Shown piece by piece: positions 1 to 8,653 of a stretch of 64,000 bases of DNA; the stretch's first letter is position 1; the number at the start of each line of letters is the position of its first letter. A program made the translations under genes and the position numbers. Origin of the DNA: Candidatus Eiseniibacteriota bacterium (GTDB taxonomy: Bacteria > Eisenbacteria > RBG-16-71-46 > CAIMUX01). Below the pieces are notes generated by a model, which did no database searches, was not told the origin of the DNA, and saw only the letters and a list, made by a program, of their open reading frames with translations. The DNA lies in assembly GCA_020633975.1 (NCBI GenBank), contig JACKCR010000002.1:1612001-1676000 (forward strand), given 5' to 3'.

Positions 1-1044
1 GAAGCCACGTTCGGAATCGACAAGACGGTGGGGATGGCGATCGGCGCGTTCGTCGTCGTGCTCTACACGATGCTCGGTGGGTTCTTGGCCGTGGCGTGGA
101 CGGACCTCTTCCAGGGTCTCCTCATGGCGGCGGTCGCACTCATCCTCCCGATCCTCGGGATCGCGCAGCTCGGCGGTTGGGATGCGTTCGTCGCGACTCT
201 GGTCGCGAGCTCTCCCCCTCCAGAGCCCGGGGCGGCGCCTGCGTTCCTCGCGATGGATGCCGGTCAGACCGGCCGCGCGTTCGTCTTCGGAGTGATGATC
301 GGCAACCTCTCCTGGGGACTGGGATACTTCGGACAGCCGCACCTACTCACGCGGTACATGGCGATCCGGAGCGTGCGGGACTTGCGGCTCGGGACGCTCA
401 TTGCGATGAGCTGGGTTCTCATCGCGTATTGGGGCGCGGTCTTCATCGGGTTCGTCGGCCGAGGCGTCCTCGGTCCGGAACTGGCCGAGGCCGAGCAGGT
501 CATGCCGCTCCTGACGAAAGCGCTCGTACCGTCCTGGCTCGCCGGCATCTTCATCTCGGGCGCCGTCGCCGCGATGATGTCGACCGCGGACAGCCAGATC
601 ATGGTCGCGAGTTCGAGCCTGATCGAAGACGTCTACGTGAACCTGATCCGGCGGGGACAGCCGACCGAGTCCCCCGCACGGCTCGTTCTTCTCGCGCGCG
701 TCTCTGCGTTCGCCATCACCGCACTCGCACTCTTCCTCGCCTTCGTCAGTCGGGATCTCATCTACGACATGGTCGCGTACGCTTGGGCCGGGCTCGGAGC
801 GTCGTTCGGCCCCACCCTGATCCTCGCGATCTGGTGGAAACGGTTCACGCGAGGCGGAGCCATCGGCGGAATGATCGTCGGAACGGTCGCGACGATCGTG
901 TGGAAGAACGTGCCCGGGCTCCAAGAGTTGCTCGACATCAAGGTCGCCTCGTTCCTACTCGCTTTCGCGGTCGCCATCCTGCTTTCCCTGATGCGGATCG
1001 GCGACCCCGTACTCGCACATCGCAAGGAGCACGCCGCACGATGA
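1..1044 (+). CDS. Sodium/solute symporter (SSS/PutP family), 5'-truncated
   Basis: C-terminal part of a multi-pass Na+/solute symporter that imports a small solute (proline, pantothenate or similar) with sodium across the inner membrane. The frame is open from base 1, so the true start lies before the window; the GTG at 28 is internal. The segment GGFLAVAWTDLFQGLLM is the characteristic SSS-family loop and helix, and about nine hydrophobic helices follow, including the 'AAMMSTADSQIMVASSSL' region that is conserved around the second sodium-site serines in this family. The gene ends in an ATGA overlap with the next one, so the two are probably co-translated. The substrate cannot be read from this fragment. 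Confidence 0.88.
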   Translation, partial: EATFGIDKTVGMAIGAFVVVLYTMLGGFLAVAWTDLFQGLLMAAVALILPILGIAQLGGWDAFVATLVASSPPPEPGAAPAFLAMDAGQTGRAFVFGVMIGNLSWGLGYFGQPHLLTRYMAIRSVRDLRLGTLIAMSWVLIAYWGAVFIGFVGRGVLGPELAEAEQVMPLLTKALVPSWLAGIFISGAVAAMMSTADSQIMVASSSLIEDVYVNLIRRGQPTESPARLVLLARVSAFAITALALFLAFVSRDLIYDMVAYAWAGLGASFGPTLILAIWWKRFTRGGAIGGMIVGTVATIVWKNVPGLQELLDIKVASFLLAFAVAILLSLMRIGDPVLAHRKEHAAR

Positions 1045-1589
1045 GTCGTTCCCCTCTCTACTGGGTCTCGGCGATTCTCCTCCCGATCTCCGCCGCCCTC
1101 TACGCCCTTAGCCTCACGATGGACGTCGCCCTCGTGAAGACCTCGTTCGGCGTGATGGGGCTGATGAAGACGACCGAGGAGCCGGTCCGGCTGCTCAGCA
1201 CCATCCGCACGCTCTACGAGCGGGGCGACTGGTTCCTCGTCGTGATGATCACGGCGTTCACCATCCTCTTCCCCGTGAGCAAGTACCTCGCTCTCGGAGT
1301 GGTGCTCACCCAAAGAGACCCAGCGCGGTCTCGTTGGCTCACCTGGATCAAGAACCTCGGCCAGTGGTCGATGGGCGACGTGTTCGTCGTCGCGTTGGTC
1401 GTCGTGATCGTGCGGATCAACAGCGGATTCGCGAACGTAGAGGTGGGTGTGCGCCCCGGTCTCTACGTGTTCGCCGCGTCCGTGCTCACGTCGATGTTCG
1501 TCTCTACGTTCCTTGCATTCGAACCCAAACAGAAGCCCAGTGAAGAGAGGACGGAAACACGATTGGCCCCGTCCGAGGAGAATCGATGA
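1041..1589 (+). CDS. PqiA-like (paraquat-inducible protein A) membrane protein
   Basis: Protein of 182 residues with four predicted membrane helices (about residues 5-25, 62-88, 110-130 and 143-165). The overall shape, short loops and a LFPVSKYLAL segment match the PqiA family, whose members are inner-membrane partners of MCE-type lipid transport in proteobacteria. This is one PqiA unit; E. coli PqiA has two. No MCE protein is adjacent here. Its ATG overlaps the stop of the upstream symporter and its stop overlaps the ATG of the downstream methyltransferase (ATGA at both ends), so all three sit in one transcription unit. The family call is by pattern recognition; the function is inferred. Confidence 0.65.
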   Translation: MSRSPLYWVSAILLPISAALYALSLTMDVALVKTSFGVMGLMKTTEEPVRLLSTIRTLYERGDWFLVVMITAFTILFPVSKYLALGVVLTQRDPARSRWLTWIKNLGQWSMGDVFVVALVVVIVRINSGFANVEVGVRPGLYVFAASVLTSMFVSTFLAFEPKQKPSEERTETRLAPSEENR

Positions 1590-3085
1590 CACCCCCGAAG
1601 AAGAGCGGTCGTCCAGGTGCAAGCGGCGGAAAGGGCCGAAGCGGCGGCGCGGGGCGCGGAGGTGGCGCGGGCCGGAGCGGTGGCGCCGGGCGGAGTAGCG
1701 GCGGCGGCAGTCGCAGGAGTGGTGGCGGTCGCGCTAGTGGCGGATCGGGCAGGAGCGGTGGAGGCAGTCGCGGTAGCGGCGGCCCGAGCCGCAGTGGTGG
1801 CCCGAGCCGCAGTGGTGGCCCGAGCCGTAGTGGTGGCCCGAGCCGTAGTGGTGGTCCGAGCCGCAGTGGTGGTCCGAGCCGTAGCGGTGGTCCGAGCCGT
1901 AGCGGTGGTCCGAGCCGTAGCGGTGGTCCGAGCCGTAGCGGTGGTCCGAGCCGTAGCGGTGGTCCGAGCCGTAGCGGCGGACCGAGCCGCAGTGGTGGAC
2001 CGGGACGTAGTGGTGGTCCGGGACGTGGCCCGGGCGCGGCACGGAGCGGAGGTCCCGAACGCGCGCGCGGGACAGGACCGCGCAGTCGTGGTGCGGGGCC
2101 TCGAGATTCCCGCGGGATGGATCACCGCGGCACACAGGCGGACAAGGGCGTTCGGCGCGGGTTCCCTCAGTTCGAGGAGGAGACGGAGTTCCGCTCGGAA
2201 TCCTGGGAACGCGCCGCTCTCGGCATCGAGTTCGGCGACGACGACGGCCCCGCCCCCTGGCTCTCGGAAGAAGAGCACGATGAAACCGGTCCGGACTGGG
2301 TCTTTGGACGTAACCCGGTCCGCGAAGCACTCGACGGAACGCGCTCGGTGCTGAGGCTCCTCGTCGCCGATGGAGCGGGCGGACTCACCACGATGATCGA
2401 CGAGGCACGCGAGCAAGGCGTACCGGTCCAGCACGTACCCAGGATCCATCTCGACCGTCTCGCGCAGAGCATGCGGCACCAGGGAGTCGCGGCAATGGTC
2501 GCGGCGTTCGACTACACGACACTGACCGCCATCCTGGAGCGCGCGGAGGCAGCCTCCGAGCCTGCGTTCCTCCTCTTCCTCGACGAGATCCAGGATCCGC
2601 AGAACCTAGGCTCGATCCTGCGCTCCGCGGAGGCCTGCGGCGTACACGGCGTGGTCCTTCCCAAACACCGCTCCGCCGGACTGACGGCCGCAGTCGCCCG
2701 AAGCTCGGCCGGCGCGATCGAGCACATCCCCGTCGCGCGCGTCGGCAACCTCGCGACGACGGCCGCACAGCTCAAAGAGAAGGGGTTCTGGGTCGTCGGC
2801 ACGGAAGCGTCCGGTGAAACGGACTATCGCGAAGTCGACTACCGCGTCCCGATCATCGTCGCCATCGGTGGCGAAGACCGAGGCATCGGCCGTGCCCTCG
2901 CCGGCCAATGCGACTGGGTCGTCCGTCTCCCCATGCGCGGAAAGGTGAACTCCCTGAACGCCTCCGTCGCCGCCTCCATCGTCCTCTACCAAGTCCTCGC
3001 CTCCCGCACCCCAGTCGCCGTAGCCGCCAAGAAGAAGCGCGCTGCGACCGGAGCAAAGGCGAAGAAGACGAAGAAAGCGAAGTAG
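1586..3085 (+). CDS. rlmB: 23S rRNA/tRNA 2'-O-ribose methyltransferase, RlmB/TrmH (SPOUT) family, with a Gly-Ser-Arg repeat N-terminus
   Basis: The C-terminal ~265 residues form a complete RlmB-type enzyme: a substrate-binding domain beginning WVFGRNPVREAL near residue 237, then the SPOUT catalytic domain with DEIQDPQNLGSILRSAEACG near 331, IVAIGGEDRGIG near 430 and the knot motif RGKVNSLNASVAASIVLYQ near 449. RlmB methylates a guanosine 2'-O in the 23S rRNA peptidyl-transferase region using SAM. The first ~200 residues are unusual: a low-complexity tail dominated by a GGPSRS hexapeptide repeated about twelve times, followed by Arg/Gly-rich sequence. RlmB is normally about 250 residues, so this protein is roughly doubled. 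The C-terminus is Lys/Ala-rich. Both tails are likely disordered and RNA-binding (inference). The start is set by the ATGA overlap with the upstream gene. Confidence 0.9.
   Translation: MTPPKKSGRPGASGGKGRSGGAGRGGGAGRSGGAGRSSGGGSRRSGGGRASGGSGRSGGGSRGSGGPSRSGGPSRSGGPSRSGGPSRSGGPSRSGGPSRSGGPSRSGGPSRSGGPSRSGGPSRSGGPSRSGGPSRSGGPGRSGGPGRGPGAARSGGPERARGTGPRSRGAGPRDSRGMDHRGTQADKGVRRGFPQFEEETEFRSESWERAALGIEFGDDDGPAPWLSEEEHDETGPDWVFGRNPVREALDGTRSVLRLLVADGAGGLTTMIDEAREQGVPVQHVPRIHLDRLAQSMRHQGVAAMVAAFDYTTLTAILERAEAASEPAFLLFLDEIQDPQNLGSILRSAEACGVHGVVLPKHRSAGLTAAVARSSAGAIEHIPVARVGNLATTAAQLKEKGFWVVGTEASGETDYREVDYRVPIIVAIGGEDRGIGRALAGQCDWVVRLPMRGKVNSLNASVAASIVLYQVLASRTPVAVAAKKKRAATGAKAKKTKKAK
1783..2020 (+). 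repeat. 18-bp coding tandem repeat (GGPSRS hexapeptide) in rlmB
   Basis: About a dozen tandem copies of an 18-bp unit encoding Gly-Gly-Pro-Ser-Arg-Ser, degrading at the 3' end to GGPGRS. Copies differ mainly at third codon positions (ccg/ccc, cgc/cgt, agt/agc, ggt/ggc), so the peptide is conserved while the DNA has drifted. Copy number could change by slippage without a frameshift. Confidence 0.92.
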
Positions 3086-3113
3086 CGAGCCCAAACGCCA
3101 CCGACAAACGAAT

Positions 3114-3143
3114 GAGCCGGCCCCACGCAGTGGCAGCCGGCTC
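3114..3143. terminator. Hairpin after rlmB
   Basis: Perfect 8-bp inverted repeat gagccggc/gccggctc with a 14-nt loop, 28 bp past the rlmB stop. There is no clear T-run after it, so intrinsic termination is only a possibility. Confidence 0.4.
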
Positions 3144-3266
3144 TCTCACCAAGCGCAAAACCCAACAGAACGCACATCTAGCGCGCCGCAGGCGCGCCCA
3201 CCTCCAGCACGGCGTCCGTACGAACGCGGACGCCCCATTCCGTTCCCCCGCACCCACGCCCATTGA

Positions 3267-3324
3267 GCGCCCGCGGGGTCCTGCAGGTTTCGTCCCTCGA
3301 AACCGGAAGGACCCCGTGGGTGCG
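3267..3324 (-). terminator. Long imperfect hairpin downstream of rocD
   Basis: Two arms centred on a tccct loop at 3293-3297 pair over roughly 25 positions with a few mismatches (core ggggtcct...ggtttcg against cgaaacc...aggacccc). It lies about 48 bp past the stop of the minus-strand rocD, between two convergent genes, and is the best candidate for a bidirectional transcription stop. Confidence 0.5.
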
Positions 3325-3371
3325 TAGCCCCAGGGCCGTCGTCGTTGCGAACAAACGGCAGTCCGCGGAGC

Positions 3372-4595
3372 CTACGCGATCGCCTCGAACACGGATTTGA
3401 TCACCGCGAGCGCATGATCGACCTCGTCCTTCGAGATGACGAGCGGCGGAGCGAACCGGATGATGTTGCCGTGGGTCTGCTTCGCGAGGAGGCCCTTCTC
3501 CTTGAGTGCGACGCAGACGTCCCAAGCCTGGAAATCGTCTTCGAACACGACCGCGTTGAGGAGACCCTTGCCGCGGACCTGCTTGATCTTCGGCTGCTGG
3601 ATCTTCCGGAGTTCGCCACGGAGGTACTCACCGAGTTCGTGCGAGCGCTCCGCGAGGTTCTCGTCCTCCAGCACTTCGAGCGCTGCGAGCGCGACGGCGG
3701 CACCGAGCGGGTTTCCACCGAAAGTCGAGCCGTGCGTACCCGGCGTGAAGACGCCGAGGACATCGTGGTTCGCGACGACGGCAGAGACCGGGAAGACTCC
3801 GCCACCGAGGGCCTTGCCGAGACACATCGCGTCAGGCCGGATCCCTTCGTGGTCGACCGCGAACTTCTTGCCGGTGCGGCAGAATCCGGTCTGCACTTCG
3901 TCCGCGATGTAGAGCACGTTGTGCTTCTTGCAGATGTCGTACGTCTTCTTCAGGTAGCCCTCGCTCGGCACGTAGACGCCGGCCTCGCCCTGGATCGGCT
4001 CGAAGAGGAACGCGACCGTGTTCTCGTTGATCGCGGCTTCGAGCGCGGCGGGGTCGTCGTACGGGATCGTGACGAACCCGGGCGTGTACGGGCCGTAGTG
4101 GTCCTTCGCTTCGGGATCGGTCGAGAAGGAGATGATCGTCGTAGTGCGGCCGTGGAAGTTCTCGGCGACCGTGATGATCTCCTGCTTCCCGTTCGGGACG
4201 CCCTTGACCTTGCTTCCCCACATCCGCGCCATCTTGATCGCGGTCTCGACCGCTTCTGCTCCCGTGTTCATCGGGAGGACCATGTCGAAGCCGGTGTAGT
4301 CCGAGAGCTTCTTGAGGAAATCACCCATCCGGTCGTTGTGGAAGGCGCGGCTGGTCAGCGTGACCCGGTCGGCCTGGTCCTTCAGCGCCTGGATGATCTT
4401 CGGATGACGGTGTCCCTGGTTGACCGCGGAGTAGGCGGAGAGGAAGTCCATGTACTTCCTTCCTTCGGGGTCCCAGACCCAGACTCCCTCGGCCTTCGAG
4501 ATCACCACCGGTAGCGGGTGGTAGTTGTGCGCACCGACGGTTTCCGCCAGGTGCATGATCGACTCGCTGGAGTTCTGCATCGTCTGCGTCGACAT
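3372..4595 (-). CDS. rocD: Ornithine--oxo-acid aminotransferase
   Basis: PLP-dependent class-III aminotransferase of 407 residues. It converts ornithine and 2-oxoglutarate to glutamate-5-semialdehyde and glutamate in arginine/ornithine degradation and proline synthesis. Visible features include [16 protein letters not shown] (cofactor phosphate region), the FHGRT segment, [26 protein letters not shown] carrying the Asp that contacts the PLP ring, and [15 protein letters not shown] with the Schiff-base lysine near residue 257. [15 protein letters not shown] follows, as in RocD/OAT. The length matches the family. A strong GAGGAGGG ribosome site precedes the ATG. It stands alone, divergent from the transporter gene, so this is probably a single-gene unit. 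Confidence 0.93.
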   Translation of the reverse strand: MSTQTMQNSSESIMHLAETVGAHNYHPLPVVISKAEGVWVWDPEGRKYMDFLSAYSAVNQGHRHPKIIQALKDQADRVTLTSRAFHNDRMGDFLKKLSDYTGFDMVLPMNTGAEAVETAIKMARMWGSKVKGVPNGKQEIITVAENFHGRTTTIISFSTDPEAKDHYGPYTPGFVTIPYDDPAALEAAINENTVAFLFEPIQGEAGVYVPSEGYLKKTYDICKKHNVLYIADEVQTGFCRTGKKFAVDHEGIRPDAMCLGKALGGGVFPVSAVVANHDVLGVFTPGTHGSTFGGNPLGAAVALAALEVLEDENLAERSHELGEYLRGELRKIQQPKIKQVRGKGLLNAVVFEDDFQAWDVCVALKEKGLLAKQTHGNIIRFAPPLVISKDEVDHALAVIKSVFEAIA

Positions 4596-4937
4596 TTCGG
4601 TTCCCTCCTCGCCTCACGGGGCGACTCACACGGACCAGAGAATTCGGCGCAGTATAGGGGATCAGATGGCAGCGCCGTCAGTGACTTCCACCACTGATTG
4701 CGGCGAGCCCGGCCGGATCGGGCCCCGACACTCCCTGGTCGCCTTCCCGGCCCCGTGCTAGCCTTCCGCTTTCAGTGGACGTGCGGGACTGGCCGCCCGA
4801 TCTGATTCGTAGGTAGCGGGATAGACACACGAGGCTCGCCTTGGGCTGAGCCCTGAGGGGTGCCGTCTCGAGGACGCTGAGCGAAAGGTGCTCGGGCCCG
4901 GCCGACACTCGACCGGCACGATCGACAGGACCGCAGG
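4596..4937. other. Divergent intergenic region between rocD and the DASS transporter
   Basis: 342 bp without a gene. It holds the rocD ribosome site and promoter candidate on the minus strand. On the plus strand, a GTGCTAGCCTTCCGC string (4755-4769) resembles the -10 region seen before the giant gene and may serve the transporter. No riboswitch-like or repeat structure was recognised. Confidence 0.4.
4651..4681 (-). promoter_or_regulatory. Putative sigma-70-like promoter of rocD
   Basis: On the minus strand, the -10 hexamer TATACT (4651-4656) lies 55 bp before the rocD start, with a CTGACG-like -35 some 19 bp upstream. The same CCTATACTGCG string occurs directly before hddC, which supports it being a real element. 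Assignment is by eye only. Confidence 0.4.
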
Positions 4938-6416
4938 GTGACCCAACTGCAGGACAGATCTCTCCGCCGGGCCCGGACCCGGGCACGACTCGCCCGGCTC
5001 GGCAACCCGAACCGGGTCTTCTGGGAGAGTTCCTGGAACTCTCTCGTCCTCCAGCTCGCCGTCCTCTCGCTCCTCATCCTGGCCGTCCTTCCCGCGCCCC
5101 CTGGGCTCGGTCAGGCGGGATTCCGGACCCTCGGCATCTTCGTCGTCTGCTTCTCGCTCTGGATCTCGGCCGCGCTTCCTTTCGCGATCACGGGCCTCCT
5201 CGCGCTCTCGCTCCTCTCCCTCTACCGGGTCCTGCCTTCGAGCGAGGTCTTCAGTCTCTTCGGGAACAGCGCTGTCTTCTTCATCTTGGGCGCATTCATC
5301 CTCGCGGCCGCGATCATGAAGTCCGGCCTCTCGAAGCGGGTCGCGCTCTGGATCCTCTCCCGGTTCGGACGGAGTCCAGGGCTCCTCCTCTTCGGGGTCA
5401 TCACGATCTCCTGGTTCTTCAGCCTCCTCATGTCCGAGCACGCGGTCGCGGCGGCACTCCTCCCCGTCATCCTGGAGCTGGTCGCAGCCGCGGAGCGGAC
5501 GGAGCACCCGGAGGCACACCGCTACTCGCAGGGGCTTCTCCTCGCGATGACCTACGGCACCGTCATCGGCGGCACCGGGACCTTGCTGGGCGGCGCGCGG
5601 GCACCGCTCGCGATCGCCATCCTCCAGGGCTCGACGGGTGAGACGCTCGGGTTCTTCGAGTGGTCGCGCGCGGTCTTCCCGGTGACGCTCGGGCTCCTCC
5701 CGATCGGGTTCCTCCTCCTCTACTTCAAGTACGGGCGAGGACATCTCCCGGTCTCTGCACTACACGACACCCTCTCGGAGCAGACCCGCGAGCAAGGCGC
5801 AATGAGCAGCACCGAGTGGGGCACGGCCGGCGTCTTCCTCGCGACCGTTGCCGCGTGGGTCCTCTTGGGACATCAGGTGGATCTGGCCACCGTCGCGATC
5901 CTCTCCGCCGTCTCGCTCTTCGTCTTCCGGCTCGTCTCGTGGCGCGACACCGAGGAGTACGTCAACTGGGGCATCTTGCTCATGTATGGTGGCGCGATCG
6001 CGGTCGGTCAGGCGATGAGTGCGACCGGCGCGGCGCCGTGGCTCGCGCATCACCTACTCTCTTGGACTGCGGGGACACCGTTCCTCCTCCTCGCTCTCCT
6101 CGCTCTGATCGCAGGGCTCCTCACCGAAGGGATGTCGAGCGCGGCGGTCGTTGCACTCCTCCTCCCTCTCGGCATCGGACTCGCGGGAGAGAGCGCCCTC
6201 GCCGGCACTCCGATCGCGCTCGCGATCGCGCTCGCCGCGGGACTCGTCTTCATCTTCCCGACCGGCGCACCCGCCGTCGCACTGGTGCTCACCTCGGGTC
6301 GTCTCACCATCCGCGACATGGCGACGACCGGGCTCGTGATGTTCGGCGTCTCGTGGGCGCTCATCGTGCTGACGATCCGTTTCTGGTGGCCATACCTCGG
6401 AGTCCTCTCGCAATGA
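4938..6416 (+). CDS. DASS-family (SLC13-like) sodium/dicarboxylate or anion symporter
   Basis: Integral membrane protein of 492 residues with about eleven to twelve helices after a short Arg-rich cytoplasmic N-terminus. The family fold is indicated by FGNSAVFFILGAFILAAAIMKSGLSKRVAL, typical of DASS/ArsB permeases (Pfam Na_sulph_symp), and by the hairpin regions LLMSEHAVAAALLPVIL and YGTVIGGTGTLLGGARAPLAIAI. In classical members these read S-N-T-A/T and G-T-P-P-N; here they are SEHA and GGARAP, so the Na+/carboxylate-binding loops are altered and the substrate should not be assumed to be a C4-dicarboxylate. The start is GTG with only a weak ribosome site. The stop overlaps the next ATG (ATGA), coupling it to the phosphatase-like gene. 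Confidence 0.75.
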   Translation: MTQLQDRSLRRARTRARLARLGNPNRVFWESSWNSLVLQLAVLSLLILAVLPAPPGLGQAGFRTLGIFVVCFSLWISAALPFAITGLLALSLLSLYRVLPSSEVFSLFGNSAVFFILGAFILAAAIMKSGLSKRVALWILSRFGRSPGLLLFGVITISWFFSLLMSEHAVAAALLPVILELVAAAERTEHPEAHRYSQGLLLAMTYGTVIGGTGTLLGGARAPLAIAILQGSTGETLGFFEWSRAVFPVTLGLLPIGFLLLYFKYGRGHLPVSALHDTLSEQTREQGAMSSTEWGTAGVFLATVAAWVLLGHQVDLATVAILSAVSLFVFRLVSWRDTEEYVNWGILLMYGGAIAVGQAMSATGAAPWLAHHLLSWTAGTPFLLLALLALIAGLLTEGMSSAAVVALLLPLGIGLAGESALAGTPIALAIALAAGLVFIFPTGAPAVALVLTSGRLTIRDMATTGLVMFGVSWALIVLTIRFWWPYLGVLSQ

Positions 6417-8374
6417 GCGACGAGGAACGTGTGACCCGCGACGAACTCATGACGGAGTTCCAGAACAACCTTCGGGTCGGTCTCCTCACCGGCTCGATCG
6501 GCGGAATCCTGCTCGGGCTGCTCTACGCTGCCGCCACGCTCGTCCTGAACCCGGAACTCCTCCGCTCCGGACGGGACGTCATCGTGCTCGTGCTCGGGCT
6601 CATCGCTGTCTACACCGTGTTCTGCCTGGCCCTGGGACTCATCGGCGCTCTCGGCAAGACGCTCCTCTTCCGGAGCACCGGTCGTCACATCTCGGACACG
6701 AAGACGGCCGCGTTCGTGACCGGTGCCGTCTTCTTCTCCGTCGCCGCGCTCTACGGCTACCAGTGGTGTCGCTGGCACCGGATCGGCGGACTCTCGCCGG
6801 AGACCTACCCGGGACCGGACCAGCTTCCGATCCTCATCACGGTGATCGCGGTTGCCGGGCTACTGGCGCGTCTCCTCACGTACGCGTTCTATCTCCTCAT
6901 CGTCCACTTCAAGAAGCCGGAGCGCGCGCAGCCGGGCGATCTCAAGAAGGCGTTCCTCGTCCTCGCCTACATGGCCGGCGCCTTCGGAATCTTCGTGCTC
7001 GCGCTGCGGCTCGGAAACTCCGGCACGAGCGGGCCGGGCGCTTTCACGCGAGACGACGTCGGCACGTTGGAAGCGCCGGTCCGGGTGCTCGCCGTCGACG
7101 GAATCGGCGCGGCGGACGTCGCACGCCTGACCGCCGAAGGACGCCTGGGTCCTCTCGCGGCGCTCCTCAGCGGCAAGACTGCGGACGTGCCCGCTCCGGA
7201 GCATCCGGTCGCACCCGTGATCTGGACACGTGTCGCCACCGGGCAACCGCTCGAAGCACACGGCATCGTCGACTACCAGGCGCAGGTCGTGCGCGGTCTT
7301 TCGCGACCGTTCACGGTCGGCGCGAACCAAGTCGGGCTCTTCCAACTCTTCCAGGACGTCTTCCCATTCTTCCGTCTCACCCGTCCCGTGCCGATGCGGA
7401 GCTACATGCGCGGTTCGAAGGGTATCTGGAACATCGCGACGGACGCGGGACGGACGTGCGACGTGATCAACTGGTGGGTGTCGTACCCAGCCGAGTCCGT
7501 AAAGGGTTCGGTGGTGAGCGACAACACCTACCTTCGGCTTCGCTCGGAACTCTCGCGCGTGGAGGACGGCGTAGCCATGCACTCGAACGCTTCGGAGTCG
7601 GCGAACGCCCTCACGGAGGTACTCGACGACGCGCGACTCCGCTCCATCCGTCCTCAGGGAGAGACCTATCCCGGCTCGCTCCTCCTCGAACTCGCGCCGG
7701 CCCTCCGGCCCGATTCGTCGGTCGTCTCGCTCTTGTCGGGCGCAGAAGCGCACCTCGAGTCACTCCAGCTGCCGTCCGAGGTGCTCAGGGCCGACCTCTT
7801 CTACGCACAGTCCGCGATGTACCTTCTCGGCCGCGACCATCCGGATCTCTGGCTGCTCCACCTCCCCGGTCCGGACGTCTTCCGTCGCGTCCTCCGGCGC
7901 GACGTCGCCGACCAGGCAGCGAGGGACGACGCGTACAGCGAAGCACTCGACGCCTACTGGAGCGTGCTCGTCCCGGTACTCACTCCGCTCGTCGACGAGA
8001 CGGCAACGGGAACGTCCGCAACGCGAACGGTGTGGCTCTCCCTTCCGGGATGGCCGCTCGAGGACACGCCGTCTGGCACGCGTACCGGATGGTTCGGCAT
8101 CAGTGGCCTGAGCGTGGGAACGGGAACGCTGGAGCCGATTCCGATCGAGAGCCTCTGTCCCACGCTCCTCTGGCTGCTCGGCCTCCCCTACTCGGAAGAG
8201 ATGCTCGGCAGCCCCGCAACCGGTGTCGTCGCAGACACGACCGGGCTCGGCAGCCCCAGGCAGATCGCCGCCTTCGGCCCGCTCGTTCCCCCGAACGATC
8301 CGCCCGTGATCGACCCGCAGACCGATCAGGAGCGACTGGAACTGCTCCGGAGCTTGGGATACATCGACGACTGA
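6413..8374 (+). CDS. Membrane-anchored alkaline-phosphatase/phosphodiesterase-superfamily protein, probably inactive
   Basis: Protein of 653 residues with about five N-terminal membrane helices (to residue ~200), then a large extracytoplasmic domain. The domain begins VLAVDGIGAADVARLTAEGRLGPLAALLSG and continues PVAPVIWTRVATGQPLEAHGI, the signature of type I phosphodiesterase/nucleotide pyrophosphatase-like members. The metal-ligand Asp (about 229) and the Thr nucleophile (about 272) are present. However, where active relatives read SDHG this protein reads SLPGWP (about 543-549), and the D-x3-H ligand pair is reduced to GPDVFRR. The C-terminal LLRSLGYIDD is typical of the group. I infer a pseudoenzyme or a strongly altered metal site. 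It is coupled by ATGA to the transporter before it. Confidence 0.65.
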   Translation: MSDEERVTRDELMTEFQNNLRVGLLTGSIGGILLGLLYAAATLVLNPELLRSGRDVIVLVLGLIAVYTVFCLALGLIGALGKTLLFRSTGRHISDTKTAAFVTGAVFFSVAALYGYQWCRWHRIGGLSPETYPGPDQLPILITVIAVAGLLARLLTYAFYLLIVHFKKPERAQPGDLKKAFLVLAYMAGAFGIFVLALRLGNSGTSGPGAFTRDDVGTLEAPVRVLAVDGIGAADVARLTAEGRLGPLAALLSGKTADVPAPEHPVAPVIWTRVATGQPLEAHGIVDYQAQVVRGLSRPFTVGANQVGLFQLFQDVFPFFRLTRPVPMRSYMRGSKGIWNIATDAGRTCDVINWWVSYPAESVKGSVVSDNTYLRLRSELSRVEDGVAMHSNASESANALTEVLDDARLRSIRPQGETYPGSLLLELAPALRPDSSVVSLLSGAEAHLESLQLPSEVLRADLFYAQSAMYLLGRDHPDLWLLHLPGPDVFRRVLRRDVADQAARDDAYSEALDAYWSVLVPVLTPLVDETATGTSATRTVWLSLPGWPLEDTPSGTRTGWFGISGLSVGTGTLEPIPIESLCPTLLWLLGLPYSEEMLGSPATGVVADTTGLGSPRQIAAFGPLVPPNDPPVIDPQTDQERLELLRSLGYIDD

Positions 8375-8376
8375 CG

Positions 8377-8393
8377 GCCGATGGACGATCGGC
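8377..8393 (+). terminator. Small hairpin after the phosphatase-like gene
   Basis: Perfect 6-bp stem gccgat/atcggc with a 5-nt loop, 2 bp past the stop codon. No T-run; weak candidate. Confidence 0.3.
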
Positions 8394-8653
8394 GATGGGC
8401 GAAAGCGAGAGTCTCACGCCAATAGCGTCGAAACTCGTCCTCCCAGGTCGATCCGCGGCGTTCGAGACCGTGCTTCGCTCGTGCCCCCGCCCCGTGTACA
8501 CTCGTAACGGTCGCGAGAGGGCAACGCTCTCCGAGCTCCCGGGCGAGCCCAGCAGCAGCGCCTTCCGTCCCCCCGACGTCTGTCTCTCAACGGTCCCGAC
8601 GAGTCCCGCTTTCACAACGCGTCCCCCGCGCACTGCACAAGGGAAGGGCCATC

